Shown here: positions 49,139 through 62,505 of the stretch, one piece after another
How the letters are laid out: the number at the start of each line of letters is the position of its first letter
Numbering within the stretch: the first letter of the stretch is position 1
NCBI GenBank assembly: GCA_963921425.1
Contig: OY992839.1
Span: forward strand, 6,163,409 to 6,227,408
Reading direction: 5' to 3'
Origin: Dryas octopetala
Taxonomy: Eukaryota; Streptophyta; Magnoliopsida; Rosales; Rosaceae
DNA length: 64,000 nt
Notes under the pieces: generated by a model
Database searches by the model: none
Seen by the model: the letters and a program-made list of their open reading frames with translations, nothing else
Told to the model about the DNA's origin: nothing
Translations under genes and position numbers: made by a program

Positions 49139-49160
49139 ATGGCCTCTCTTCAAATCCTGA
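49105..49160 (+). promoter_or_regulatory. Two short upstream ORFs before the 49139 start
   Basis: ATG at 49105 opens a six-codon frame ending in TGA at 49123-49125. Its last A is the A of a second ATG (TGATG) opening an 11-codon frame that ends at 49160, past the main ATG at 49139 and in another frame. If the mRNA starts upstream of 49105, these could lower translation of the main protein. The TSS is not known. Confidence 0.45.
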
Positions 49161-51360
49161 AGTCCACTCTCTCTCCCATCCCCGTTTCCCAGTCAAATTT
49201 TCCCGGAAAATCCAGCTGGGTTTTCTCGGAAATCCAGTCCAGGAGAAGTGTTCTCAGGTTGTCAAGTTATAGGGGGTCTGGATTAGGATATCACTTGAGA
49301 AGAAGAAGGTTTGAGGTCTGTTGCAAAGCTCAAGAAGCTGACAACAAAAGCAATGGCAAGTTCTTCAAATTTTTTTCTTTGCTGTTAATTTGTTTTCTGG
49401 TCCTTTATTTAGGATGCTTTTCAATAAAACGTTTTTGCTTTATGAGTTTAATTTCGACATGTTCAGCAATTTTTAAGCACTAAAATGAAAAAAAGGAAAT
49501 AGGAAGTAATCCGGTGTTTGGTTGCTGAGAAATTGAAAGTAGGATGCATGGAGAGATTTGGGGAGTGGTTTTGACATATGGGTTTTTTTTTTATTATGTG
49601 TCAAAAGTGAAGGATGTAATTTGGATTTGCTTTCTTATAGTTAGTTGATATGAAGTTTATATTGCATATATATGCAATGTTTATGAATGAAAACCGATTA
49701 GTCACTTTAACAGTAATCAGGAAAAGTTAGTTTATGAGGGGGTAGTTAAAACTGAGAAACTAATTCTTGTAATTTAAGAACAGAGTTGGAAATCTTTTTG
49801 ATATTTATACAACCACAATTGGGAGTACTTTACGGAGTCACTTGCTTTTGTTAATTAATGTTAAGGGAATGGTGCACTTATATGTTTCTCAGTTTAAATG
49901 TATGTTTCAGGTGAAGAACCTCCTGAGTCACTGTTTATGAAGGAATTAAGGAGGAGGGGTATGACTCCCACTTCTTTGCTAGAGGAAACTAAAAGAAGTG
50001 ACTATGGAATCAAAGATGGGATGGGAAAAGAAGATAGGAGTTTCTCAACTAGAAATGCGGTTGAGACCGAAATTGAGAAAAGCCTAGCTAATCAAAGGGA
50101 GCGCTCCCTGAAGTTGAACAGTGAAGGCCTTGAGGTTGAAACACTTATTTCTTTAGGGAGAGTGCAAATAGCGCTGCCCTTCTTTATTGGTTTATTAATT
50201 ATGATTTGCTGATAATTTTCATTCTAAGTGGCTGTATCCAATTAATTTCAAGATTGTAAAATCAATCTAACTTTTATTGCATCATATCTTACTCAAATTC
50301 TTTTTCACGTTCACAGTGACCATCAATTTTATAGTTTTAATGAAATGGAAATTGGTTCTGGATGTGTTCATGAGATGGATAGCACTAAGAGTTACTTACA
50401 TTTTTCTCTTTCAACATTACAAATTTAGCTGCAGCAAATTTGATGCCCTTAATTATTTAAATGCAATTATAAATTGTTTTGTGCATGTGACCACACACTC
50501 ACAAAAGTTCAAGGAAACGAACATAACTTTTTCATTTCTTTCAGGGGTTAATCCCAAGGGCCAAACTCTTGCTGACAATTGGAGGGACATTCTTCCTTGG
50601 GTTTTGGCCATTGATCCTCATAACAGTAGCACTCTTCTCTGCTCTATCCCTTGTAAGCTCTCTTCCTTGTCCTTCATTATGTTAATTATTTTAATTTTGT
50701 TTGTACCACCCAGACATATATTATTGTGTAGGAACAATGTCTTCAGGTTTTGTTTGCTTCATTATTATTAAACTTTTGTTAGTTCACCATTATTCTCAAA
50801 ATGTTCTGTTAGGATGTAATATTGACCTCTCCCTACAACTGAAGAGCCAACATGTAGAATTTATAAACATTGCGAGGTTGACAATCGTAGGAATTTACAT
50901 AAGATCTTCTACTTGATACCATCTTAAATTTTTGATAATTTACCATTTTCCCCAATAGTTGTTAAGATGTGGGACAACAAATACTTTATACTCTTAACAA
51001 TTATTATGTGCACCTATTTGGTGCATGAGACATGGCTGGTACATAGTCGAGAACTAGTGCTTATATGTATTGAGGTTTTTTAATAACTAGATGCATGTTA
51101 GGTGAAACCATTGCTTTTGTAAATAGTTAAGCATATTTCAACTGTGCATACAACTCAAGTGGAGTAGAAAAGGTAATAAGAGAACATTTTGCAAGGGACA
51201 TTGTCTAGTGATACTGACTTAAAATCACTTGTGAAAGTGATTCCTTACCATCTTGTGACCTTTTCACCTGACCTTAAACTGCTGTGCTCTATGTTCTTTT
51301 CCCAGTAAGCATATTGTTATCTCCTGTTCTGGGTGTGTGTTGACTTGTGTGTGTGTGTGT

Positions 51361-51393
<33 letters not shown>

Positions 51394-51570
51394 TTTACAT
51401 TGTATTAAGTGTGAGATATTGATCCGCCTTTCTTCTTGCTTGGGCAGTACTTTGGACCAGCTTTTGTCCATGATGGAAGAGGAACTCCAATATCATCACC
51501 CCAATACATTGATCCATATGAACTTCTGGAAGATGAAAGGATATCTCAAATAGCACCTCGTGTAAATTGA
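49139..51570 (+). CDS. Conserved plastid-type membrane protein, unknown function
   Basis: I do not recognise a named family. Four exons give 223 residues: 49139-49355, 49911-50134, 50545-50652, 51448-51570. The N-terminus (MASLQILKSTLSPIPVSQSN, then Ser/Arg-rich to about residue 60) looks like a chloroplast transit peptide. Then comes a charged segment (PPESLFMKELRRRGMTPTSL through a helix with EIEKSLANQRERS), and a strong membrane segment, residues about 155-185 (LLLTIGGTFFLGFWPLILIT, then VALFSAL). A short tail, GPAFVHDGRGTPISSPQYID then PYELLEDERISQ, closes the protein. Frame requires a GC donor after exon 1 (AATG|gcaagt); the nearby GT would shift frame. Coherent splicing and a domain-like layout argue for a real gene. 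A thylakoid or envelope location is inferred. Confidence 0.82.
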
Positions 51571-53136
51571 AGCACAAGTCTCTCACCTAAATTAGCTTCC
51601 AAATGCAGGTTTCTGTAACTATTTTCTTGGCTCCTGTTTATTCTTTCTCTGTATAAATCTCAAACTTATCATTAACATTCTGTTATGTGTATTGCCCCAT
51701 CTCTACTTCTACTTGCGATGTTGTGGCTAATGGGCTTGAACAATGTGAATTCAACTTTGTTCTTGGTTTAATTTCTAAGAAATGCCCCATTGGAATCAAG
51801 TTTCTGTCTGCATGTTTGGTGTGCAATACTAGTTTTTCTATTTGTGAATGATAAGAGATGCTCATGTGACTAAATTATATGACGTTGCAAGATTAAGAAA
51901 TTGTTTAAAGGGCTCAAACGAAATTTCTCAGGTGAGTACCTCTGTTTGAATGCTTATCATTGTCTGTGATGGCAGGAGTCGATGCCATTGCTTTTGGTTT
52001 CTTCTTAGTGACAAGCTCAGGGGACTTGATGACTTATGACAAGATACATGTAACTGCATGTGTGTGCGTGTATACAGTCATGGAGCTGTTTTGTTTTTTG
52101 GCCAATGTCATTGAGGTTGAAAACATATTTGAAAATGTGATATGGGAGGAACATAGACGAAGATGTTAATTCTTCGTTTATAGAGTGCTAAAACAGGTAC
52201 CAGCTCGTCTGTCATCGAACTAAGCCAGCTTCACCGTATTCTAATATATTCAAACCCTTGCACCAGAGAGAGAATGTGTAGAGTATCTTACACAGTTACA
52301 CCTAAACATTGATACGAAAAGCACCCATAGCAGGCTTGTAAAACAGGAACTATAATTAATTAACATAGCCCTACAGTCTAGTTAACAAAGGATAACCACG
52401 TCTCAAAGAAGAAAGATTCCAAATACAAACCTGACTGAAAAACAATTTTTTCGTTTCTCAGATTTGGAATTGGAACCATTAGGTCACAAACTCACACAGA
52501 TAAATTTTCGTGCAAACTTTCCATTTAGCACTTTTTTTATAGCACCTGTTGGACTTTGTGGTTTAGTTACAACCTCCTATTGTTGTCACTCAAATGACCA
52601 TCAAAAGAAGTATGTGGGAACTCACCTTGAAAAGGTTAAGGGGTTGGTTTTACACCTTATCATAAGAGATGATAGAGGCATGTGCCTTGGATGGCTTTGC
52701 TACTAAAGTTTCTTTTGCTTCAGCAATTGAAGCACAAGGTGGGTTCAGAATCTTCAGATGGCTACTATGTAAATGAATAAGTCAATCTGTTTCAACGCAC
52801 AAATATTCCAAGGGTTGCAGATGAACCCACTCATGGAGTCGTGTGCATGAATCAAAGTTCATTCTTAATGAAAAATCTCAATTTTAACAAAGCAAGCAAG
52901 CATTACCTGTTAAAAAACAAAGCATATGAGCGAAAGAGCAAGGAAGCAATAGCAGATAGCATACTAAACCAACACATCACATTGCATATGACAGGTAAAC
53001 ACAAACAAATAGTCTTCACCAGCTTCAAAACATTAGTGAAAAGCACATAAGTCTTAGAGGCACCCAAGGCCTAACACATAGCATCATACTCAAATTATAA
53101 CAAAACACTAAAAGATAGAAACTTCAACAAGCCTTC
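51571..53136. other. Convergent spacer between the 49139 gene and alpha-tubulin
   Basis: Both flanking genes point into this interval, so it should hold two 3' UTRs and polyadenylation sites. No supported coding frame, RNA gene or repeat was seen. Confidence 0.6.
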
Positions 53137-55678
<2,542 letters not shown>

Positions 55679-55689
55679 GGACGGTCCAG

Positions 55690-57751
55690 ATTGGAGTTTG
55701 GCTGGCTCTGATTCTTCTGGCTCAACTACCTCTTTAACCGCGGTTTATCTCTCTCTTTTCAGTTTTTAAAAAATTAAAATTTTGCCGCCTGATGGACCAC
55801 ACATTGTTGTTGTATCCCACAGCAGGCCTCAGACAATTACGCACTAAATATGATTTATTATATTTTTGTTTTTGTATTTTCGGCCATATTTTAGTTTATT
55901 TGGTGAAACTTATAGATTTATTGATTTTCCTTCAAAATTAAAGTTGGATTTTTTTTTTTTTTGAGTTTTGAATGTGTATGGAGGAAGTTTGTATTTAAAT
56001 TTATAATATTTGTAAAATGATTTGTTTTTATAACATATTAAATATAATGAAATATAAAAGTGACACGAGTGGTGGTAACCGAACCAATTCCACGAAACCG
56101 ACGACCGAATCGCAGGGGGGCGGAAGGCACAAAAGTAAATCGGCATCAAACCGACATGGGTTGGTTACTGAAGTTTCAATGTTGGTGGGAGTCGGTCAAC
56201 GGTATTTGGTGGGGCGGTTCGGCATTTTGGTGTTTCACTAAGGGGTTTTCCATGTTGCTTCCGACCACCGATGGTGGCGGTTCGGTCCTTTCCACCAATC
56301 GAAATCGACAAGAAAAGAAAATAACCGATCGGTTCAGATCAGTGGTGGTGGCCATTTTTTCGGTTGCTCGGTCAGAAATGCCAACCCTAGTGGTGATAGT
56401 GATGGAAGTAAGGATGGTGGTGATACTAATGACAATAGTGGAGGAAATAGGGATGGTGGTGGCAGTGGCATGGAGAGAGGTGGCTGTAGTGTTGAGTTGT
56501 GGAGGCTGTGTCGGGTTGTGGAGGTAGTGTCAGTGGTGGTGGGAAAGACGATAATGATAGTCAAGTGTGGTGGGTATGTTTATTTTCTTTAAACATCGCC
56601 ACATGCACTAAAATGTTCAATTGTTACTATAAAAACTAAATTAACAATTCAAAAACATAAAATATAAATGAAAAATTATAATAAAAATTGAATAAGTGGC
56701 AATTTTTTTGTGAATGGTCTTGTTATTTAACATTATAAGGTGGCAAGTAAGTAAGCAACTCCCCATTGAAGATTTTGATGATGATGATAAAAATGCGACA
56801 AGGGATACAACAGCCTGGCAAATCTTATGTGCACATAGCAAAGCAATCGCGGGACCCCTGCACAGTGCAAGGGGTCCATCCAACCACCATGATAAAAGTC
56901 TGTGTCACCACTCACCCACCTGATGTGTCATTACTTTACTGGAAGGGTATTTCTTTTTTCTTTTTTAGGTTTTATTTTTTAATTTGTAGTGTCCAATGTA
57001 TGAATGCCATGTAAGATGGTATGAAATTGTGGTATAAAAATGTGGTAAGTGTAGCATTACTGTATTGATATTTGATAAGCTTCCCTTGGGAATGTAATTA
57101 GCATTTCCAATCCAAATGAAGTAGCGAGTACTTGTAGGTAAACAGCAATTATATCAGTTTCAAGTCTCACTTTCAAGTTTCAAGTGTCATTGTTGTCTCC
57201 ATAAGTAAAAAAAATAAAAAAATCACAATTCACCTGAGAATAGTATAAAAGCTTCACCAACTAGTTATTGGTTTAATTGAAAAAAGAACAGAAAAGTAAG
57301 AGCGCTTCTCTGATTTTGAACTATCATTATGACGAGGAAAAGAACTGCAGATATTGAACTATGTATACGCATACAAAATAGAATGGGAAGCATTCACTTT
57401 CCCTGCAGAGCACAATGACAGCTGCAAAAGGAAACAAAGCAAATGACAAATTTCATTATTGACAGGATAACTGTGGATATTATGTGTATCATACAGGGGG
57501 ACCTCCCACCCAAACATCATAACAAAACTTCTACCTACTTTTATACTTGGTGCTCAATCAATATCACACAAGATCACAAGAATATCTTGTCTACCTGTTT
57601 AGGCAGGAAGCTATCATCATAATTACAATTCTTTCAAGACCAGAACAATGCTAATGCTCGAACGCATTCTGATGCTATCTTCTTGGTTTCAATGCTCTTA
57701 TTCCTGTGTGAGATTATCAACTGAACAATCTCTATTGGCTGAATGGAAGTA
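55690..57751. other. Spacer between alpha-tubulin and the SHW1-like gene: no gene seen
   Basis: 56060-56570 is unusual: rich in GGTGGT/CGGTTCGGT words with a T-run before it, giving long but low-complexity frames that I do not take as genes. The rest is AT-rich. The last few hundred bases (to 57751) should hold the 3' UTR of the minus-strand gene. Confidence 0.55.
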
Positions 57752-60228
57752 TCAGGTTGCTGCAGGCTGTGTGCCAGTCCACGGACGGTTTTCACCTTGG
57801 TTGCGGTTTTCTTGTACATAGGCAACTCCAGTCCAGATCCCACGGATGAGTAAGATGCTTACAAACACTAGGCTACCAAGGGTGCAAACGACCTAGATTT
57901 AACATACACACAAAGCTAAGTAATAGCAAACTTTTATAAGGAAACCATCCAGGTACTGTATAAATCATAATTAAATACAAATAATAATTCATTGCTGATG
58001 CAAACACTGAAATAAGAGTTGCTACTGTTTTCTATGTAATTCTCTGTATAACTATAGCCACACAAGTGGGATTCCAAACACCAGCCATAAAAGCAGTATG
58101 ACTTGAAAGCTATTAAAGTAACAACACCAATACAGGACATCCCAAACTTATCACTTCATTGCATGTTGCTTCCAAACACATTCCACACACTTACATGCTG
58201 TCACACATTACATTCCTACATCATCTCTCAGCCCACTCCTTAACATGCACAAGCTAATGGAGCCATGCAATGCTCCATGCAATCCTATAGATTTTTCCTT
58301 GAGGCAGTTTCCTAGTGAGAGATATTGGAGCATAAAAGAAAGAGGATGAGAAACTGCTAGAGAGTGAAAGTGCTTGAGAAAGAGAAAGATTCCTAGAGGT
58401 CTGGTGGTGCAGAGGGCCGGTATTGATTTCCAACATTGAGGTCTGCATGGTTCTGATGGTCATGGCACATGCAATATTTCAATAAGTTTTGCTTCAAGTA
58501 ATTGCTTTTGTAGTCATTGGATCATGTGCAGCTGCACATCATATTTCAAACAAAATTTGACAGAAAGATGATGTATTTGAAAAGCAAGATTGGTCGAGAC
58601 ACTGTGATATCATTTCTCTCAGATTCTAAGTTGGATTTTGAAGAATAAGTAGCTTCTAAAGCAGAAATCAGGAAGACATCGATAAGCATATGTATACTCA
58701 TAAGAGATCATTTGAATAAGGAATCTTCTTCTTCTTCAAGTTTTGCGTATAATGCACTTTAAGAACTTCTGAAGTGTTAAACTTTCCTAACTCTAGCAAC
58801 TGTAAACATTTCAAATCTGTCCTCTGCCAAAGGCCTGCTAAACATAGAAAATGAGTACTCACCCAAAAATCAAGCTTTTGAAATACGCAAAATGCAGCAC
58901 TCACCCCAAATCAGCTTTTGATAAAAAAAAAAATTCACTGCATATACAAACTGCAGCTCAGGCCACTTTCAGCATGTGAATGTTGGCACACATAAGAAGA
59001 ATTCCAGACCAGGTTATACTTAGAAGCCATAGCTCAACCAGAGCCAACCAGTATTATGGCACTTTGCCTTCTGACTTATTCCTTCCAGATGAACCAACAT
59101 TGACATAGAGCTAATTACTTACATCAGTAACTGAGCATTCCACAAAGGCATAAAAACATCTAAGTGCTTCAATTATTATCATGTGCATTACAAAACTACT
59201 CTCTAATGAATTGCAATAGCAGAGATTTCCCCTTACTATTAATTTGGCATTATTTCCTTCTTGAGATTTATTCAAAGATCGAAACCATAACCTGTGTTGG
59301 GTCCAGTAACTACACAAACTCGTGTCTTGCAGTATCAAGAAACAAGATCACTTTCAAAATTGGTGCTAAGGAAAACCACACAAGCAACAAAAAAGTTCGA
59401 GTTTTAATATTTCAGTTCCTTAAACTAACAGAACACAAGTTTGAAAAACTAAACATGTTAGGGAAAAATTACATAAGACCACATTGTTGTCTAAATTACC
59501 AACCGTGTGTGCAGAATGAGCATTAAAACTAACACCTTTACTCACTTCATACCCTGGACTTGAGAACCTACACGTCCTGGGAAATAGACCCCTAAAAGAA
59601 CCAGTAACAAGACACAAGAGCATGGAACTGATCTTGAACTCACATGGAACTAAAACCCAAAAGAGCATATTGATAACCAAGTAGATGGAAGTTTGTACTT
59701 TGTATGCATGAATGCGAATTACATATATACATTACCTCAAGAAATGCCTTCAAGACCCACAAAAACGCCAGCATTAGCACCCCATTAACCGAAAACCCCA
59801 CCTATGAATGAGCAGGCCAACAAAATACAATCCAACAATTCAGCTATAGAAATCCCAGCGTTAAAAAAAATTTATGGGTGACAAAATATAAGCTAATGGG
59901 TTGGACCCAGATTTAGAATATGAATGTTTACCAACTTGGTGGGTATCGAGACGGGAAGAACTGATCGTACGGCCTTCCTGGCTCGCCTGGAGACCTTCTT
60001 GAAGACATTTTGAACAAACCTCACCAACAGATCCAAACTCCTATCTTCTTCTTCTTCATCATCTTCATCTTCGTCGTCTTCGTCATCGTCTTCGAAATCA
60101 TAGCGCCTATCAACCTCGGAGCTGGTGGAGCGGCTCCAATTGCGAGGGTCGTCGACATCAGCGCCGCCCTGTAAAAATGAAATCCCAAAGGGTTAATTGA
60201 TTGGAATTGTAGTAGACAGTGGTTGATT

Positions 60229-60298
<70 letters not shown>

Positions 60299-60466
60299 CT
60301 GAGGGTAGTTGGGGACTCGTCTGGAGGCTAGGCGATGAAATTGAAGGCTGAAGCTTTTGGGTTTGAGATGGGGATTGAGAGTGTGAGGTAGATGAAGTTG
60401 TAATTGTTGTTGTATTTGAGGGAAGTGAAAAAGAGTGGGAGGTAAGAGAGTTGCCGAGAATGGCAT
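57752..60466 (-). CDS. SHW1: Probable protein SHORT HYPOCOTYL IN WHITE LIGHT 1
   Basis: Four minus-strand exons, 60299-60466, 59932-60168, 59736-59801 and 57752-57892, give 203 residues with every junction in phase 0. Residues 1-56 are a Ser/Pro/His/Arg-rich plastid-type leader. Next is a very acidic run (residues about 75-95, mostly Asp/Glu), then RSLDLLVRFVQNVFKKVSRR and ARKAVRSVLPVSIPTKL. Two membrane segments follow, GFSVNGVLMLAFLWVLKAFL and VCTLGSLVFVSILLIRGIWT, and a polar tail. From memory this matches plant proteins annotated as SHW1, a modulator of seedling light responses; I am about 60 percent sure of the name. SHW1 is often described as nuclear, whereas the leader and membrane segments here suggest a plastid membrane. 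Intron 3 (1843 bases) is the longest. Confidence 0.85.
60231..60296. repeat. (GA)33 microsatellite filling half of SHW1 intron 1
   Basis: A near-pure GA tract; on the gene's own strand it is CT, starting two bases after the donor GT. The whole intron is 130 bases (60169-60298). Confidence 0.95.
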
Positions 60467-60975
60467 GGTGGTGGTGACTGAGGGTTTAAGGTAGTTGAGC
60501 TGTGGTGACTGGTTTTAGTTTGAGATTGGACTACGGAAACTCGTTCTTTTGGACGATGACAACCCGTAATAAAAGATAATTAACTCGAAAAAAGAAAGAC
60601 TACTTTTCTACTTCATCATAGCCATCAGAAATGGTCTCCAAAATTTGTAACCACGTATGTAGTTGAAAAGGAATATCTCTTACTGATGTGTGAGTCATTG
60701 TGACCTAATAGCTACAAAGAAAAGTACTTTCCTTCTTCCTACACCAAGAAAAGACAATAAAGGAAAATACTTTGAAGCTTGATCCAGAAAGTCAGAAACA
60801 CTTTAATACAACTGAGAATTGAAAATAAGGTGATATGCCTTGTGCACAAATCAGCTTAACAAATAACAAGGCATTGTACACATATGGTTATTTATTTATT
60901 TTTTATTGTTTACATTGGAAGGGATCGAAACTCTACTTATTTTTCCAATCTCCATGACTTGAACTTTAGCAGCAG
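60467..60975. other. Short spacer between SHW1-like and UGT genes
   Basis: Holds the SHW1-like promoter side and the UGT 3' UTR (both minus strand). No further gene or repeat was seen. Confidence 0.6.
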
Positions 60976-61707
60976 CTAGCGCTGATGAACCTGCAGTTTT
61001 GCAATGAACTCATCAACATTTCTATCAGAACTTCCACCTTCACCCACTGCCTTTCTTGCCAATTCTCTCCATTTGATTGCATTCCTTTGTATTTCTTTCC
61101 CTCTCTCTCCCTCTATTATTTCACTTAAACAATGTTCCAATGCTCCTTGTCTCACAACCCCTTTCTCATCAACTTGAGCTCTTACCCCAATTTTCCACAC
61201 ATCCACAATGGACTTGGCATTGGTGCTTTGGTCAGTCCATTGTGGCATTGCAACCAATGGAACCCCCAAACTCAAGGCCTCCAATGTGGAGTTCCAACCA
61301 CAGTGTGTCACAAAACACCCAACAGCCTCATGAGCCAAAACCTCCATTTGGGGGCACCATGAGACCACCAAGCCCTTCTCTGATGTCTCCTCCACAAACC
61401 CTTTTGGGACTTTTTCTGCCTCTGATTCTCTAACCACCCACAAGAAATTGCTTTTGCTCCTCTTCAAACCCCATGCCAGTTCCTCCATTTGCTCAACTTC
61501 AAGTACTGCTACACTGCCAAATGATACGTATGCAACAGACCCTTTTGGCCTTTTGTTTAGCCATTTGATGCAGGCATCGTTGTCTGACTTGAAGAGGTTG
61601 ACACCATATTCTTTGTCATCTTCATCGAGTCGCTTATCCAAGTACTTGTACGGTATAGTAGGTCCAATGGTCCTCAGTGGCCAAAATTTTGTCATCCAAT
61701 CCACCAC
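60976..61707 (-). CDS. UDP-glycosyltransferase, UGT74-type, last exon
   Basis: Transfers glucose from UDP-glucose to small acceptors; UGT74 members act on auxins, salicylate or thiohydroximates. This exon encodes 243 C-terminal residues from VVDWMTKFWPLRTIGPTIP to KLQVHQR, opening at an AG acceptor in the position where UGT74 genes usually have their single intron. The 44-residue PSPG donor-binding box is complete: WCPQMEVLAHEAVGCFVTHC, GWNSTLEALSLGVPLVAMPQ, WTDQ, with the closing Gln typical of UDP-glucose users. The acceptor-binding first exon, with the catalytic His, is not in the window. It must lie beyond 64000 if it exists, since the intron is at least 2.3 kb and contains a transposon. 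Acceptor unknown. The exon itself is intact. Confidence 0.93.
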   Translation of the reverse strand: MVDWMTKFWPLRTIGPTIPYKYLDKRLDEDDKEYGVNLFKSDNDACIKWLNKRPKGSVAYVSFGSVAVLEVEQMEELAWGLKRSKSNFLWVVRESEAEKVPKGFVEETSEKGLVVSWCPQMEVLAHEAVGCFVTHCGWNSTLEALSLGVPLVAMPQWTDQSTNAKSIVDVWKIGVRAQVDEKGVVRQGALEHCLSEIIEGERGKEIQRNAIKWRELARKAVGEGGSSDRNVDEFIAKLQVHQR

Positions 61708-62027
61708 CTATGCAAAAGAATTCAAAAGGAATAACATATGCAAAATTCGTTTCCTTAATTTCTTTAGCTATCCAATAATAGAAATTAATTTGATACTTAA
61801 AATTCATATCAAAACCATGATAATCACTTTATATACATGACTAAAAAACACCGACAATATTTCTCTCAGTCCATAGTAGGAGGAATTCCTCAGTCCCCAC
61901 TAATATGGCACAACCACAACCATACAAATCCTTTTTTTTTATTTAATGCCCAATAACTCTTAACTCAAATATTTTTTGTTGAGTTAACTTTTAGCTTAGT
62001 TAAAACCTTTTTTTATTTTATTTTATT

Positions 62028-62255
62028 TACGATACTTTAGTTGGACAGATGGACAATGGAAGAATATTTTAGCCTGAATGCAGGTTTGGACTGGAGGTCA
62101 TGATTCTATGCAAGAGTGTTTTTTTTTTTTTTTTGGTCATAATGCAAAAGTGTCATTTAACTAGAAGTCTAAGAAAAAAACTTACATATCCTCATGTTGT
62201 AGTGATGTAGCATCCCTTGAAGAGAGAGATAAAGACAAGAGACGAGAGAGACGAG

Positions 62256-62303
<48 letters not shown>

Positions 62304-62500
62304 ATGAAAGAGAGGGGATATCATGTAATATCACATAAGGGATAAGTAAGTTATTCTCGAAGTCTAGAATATGACCAAGCCCGGCACAAAAAAAAAAAAA
62401 AAAAAAACTATAATATGACCAACTTGAGTAATTGGATAACGTGAAAAAAAAAAATTCCAATTGAGTTTTTGTCTTAATTTAGTTGAGGTATCATAAAAAA
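62028..62500. other. Segment interrupting the left arm of the MULE-type element
   Basis: About 470 bases with no counterpart in the right arm. Holds two T/A runs and a GA repeat of about 40 bases (62259-62300) preceded by four GAGACGAGA-type units. No coding frame. Either an insertion after the arms formed or sequence lost from the right arm. Confidence 0.55.
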
Positions 62501-62505
62501 TAAAA

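Noticed and set aside
56060-56564. 155-residue frame in the tubulin-SHW1 spacer
   Set aside because: Composed of repeated Val/Gly-rich words from GGTGGT-like sequence; no domain and no splice partners.
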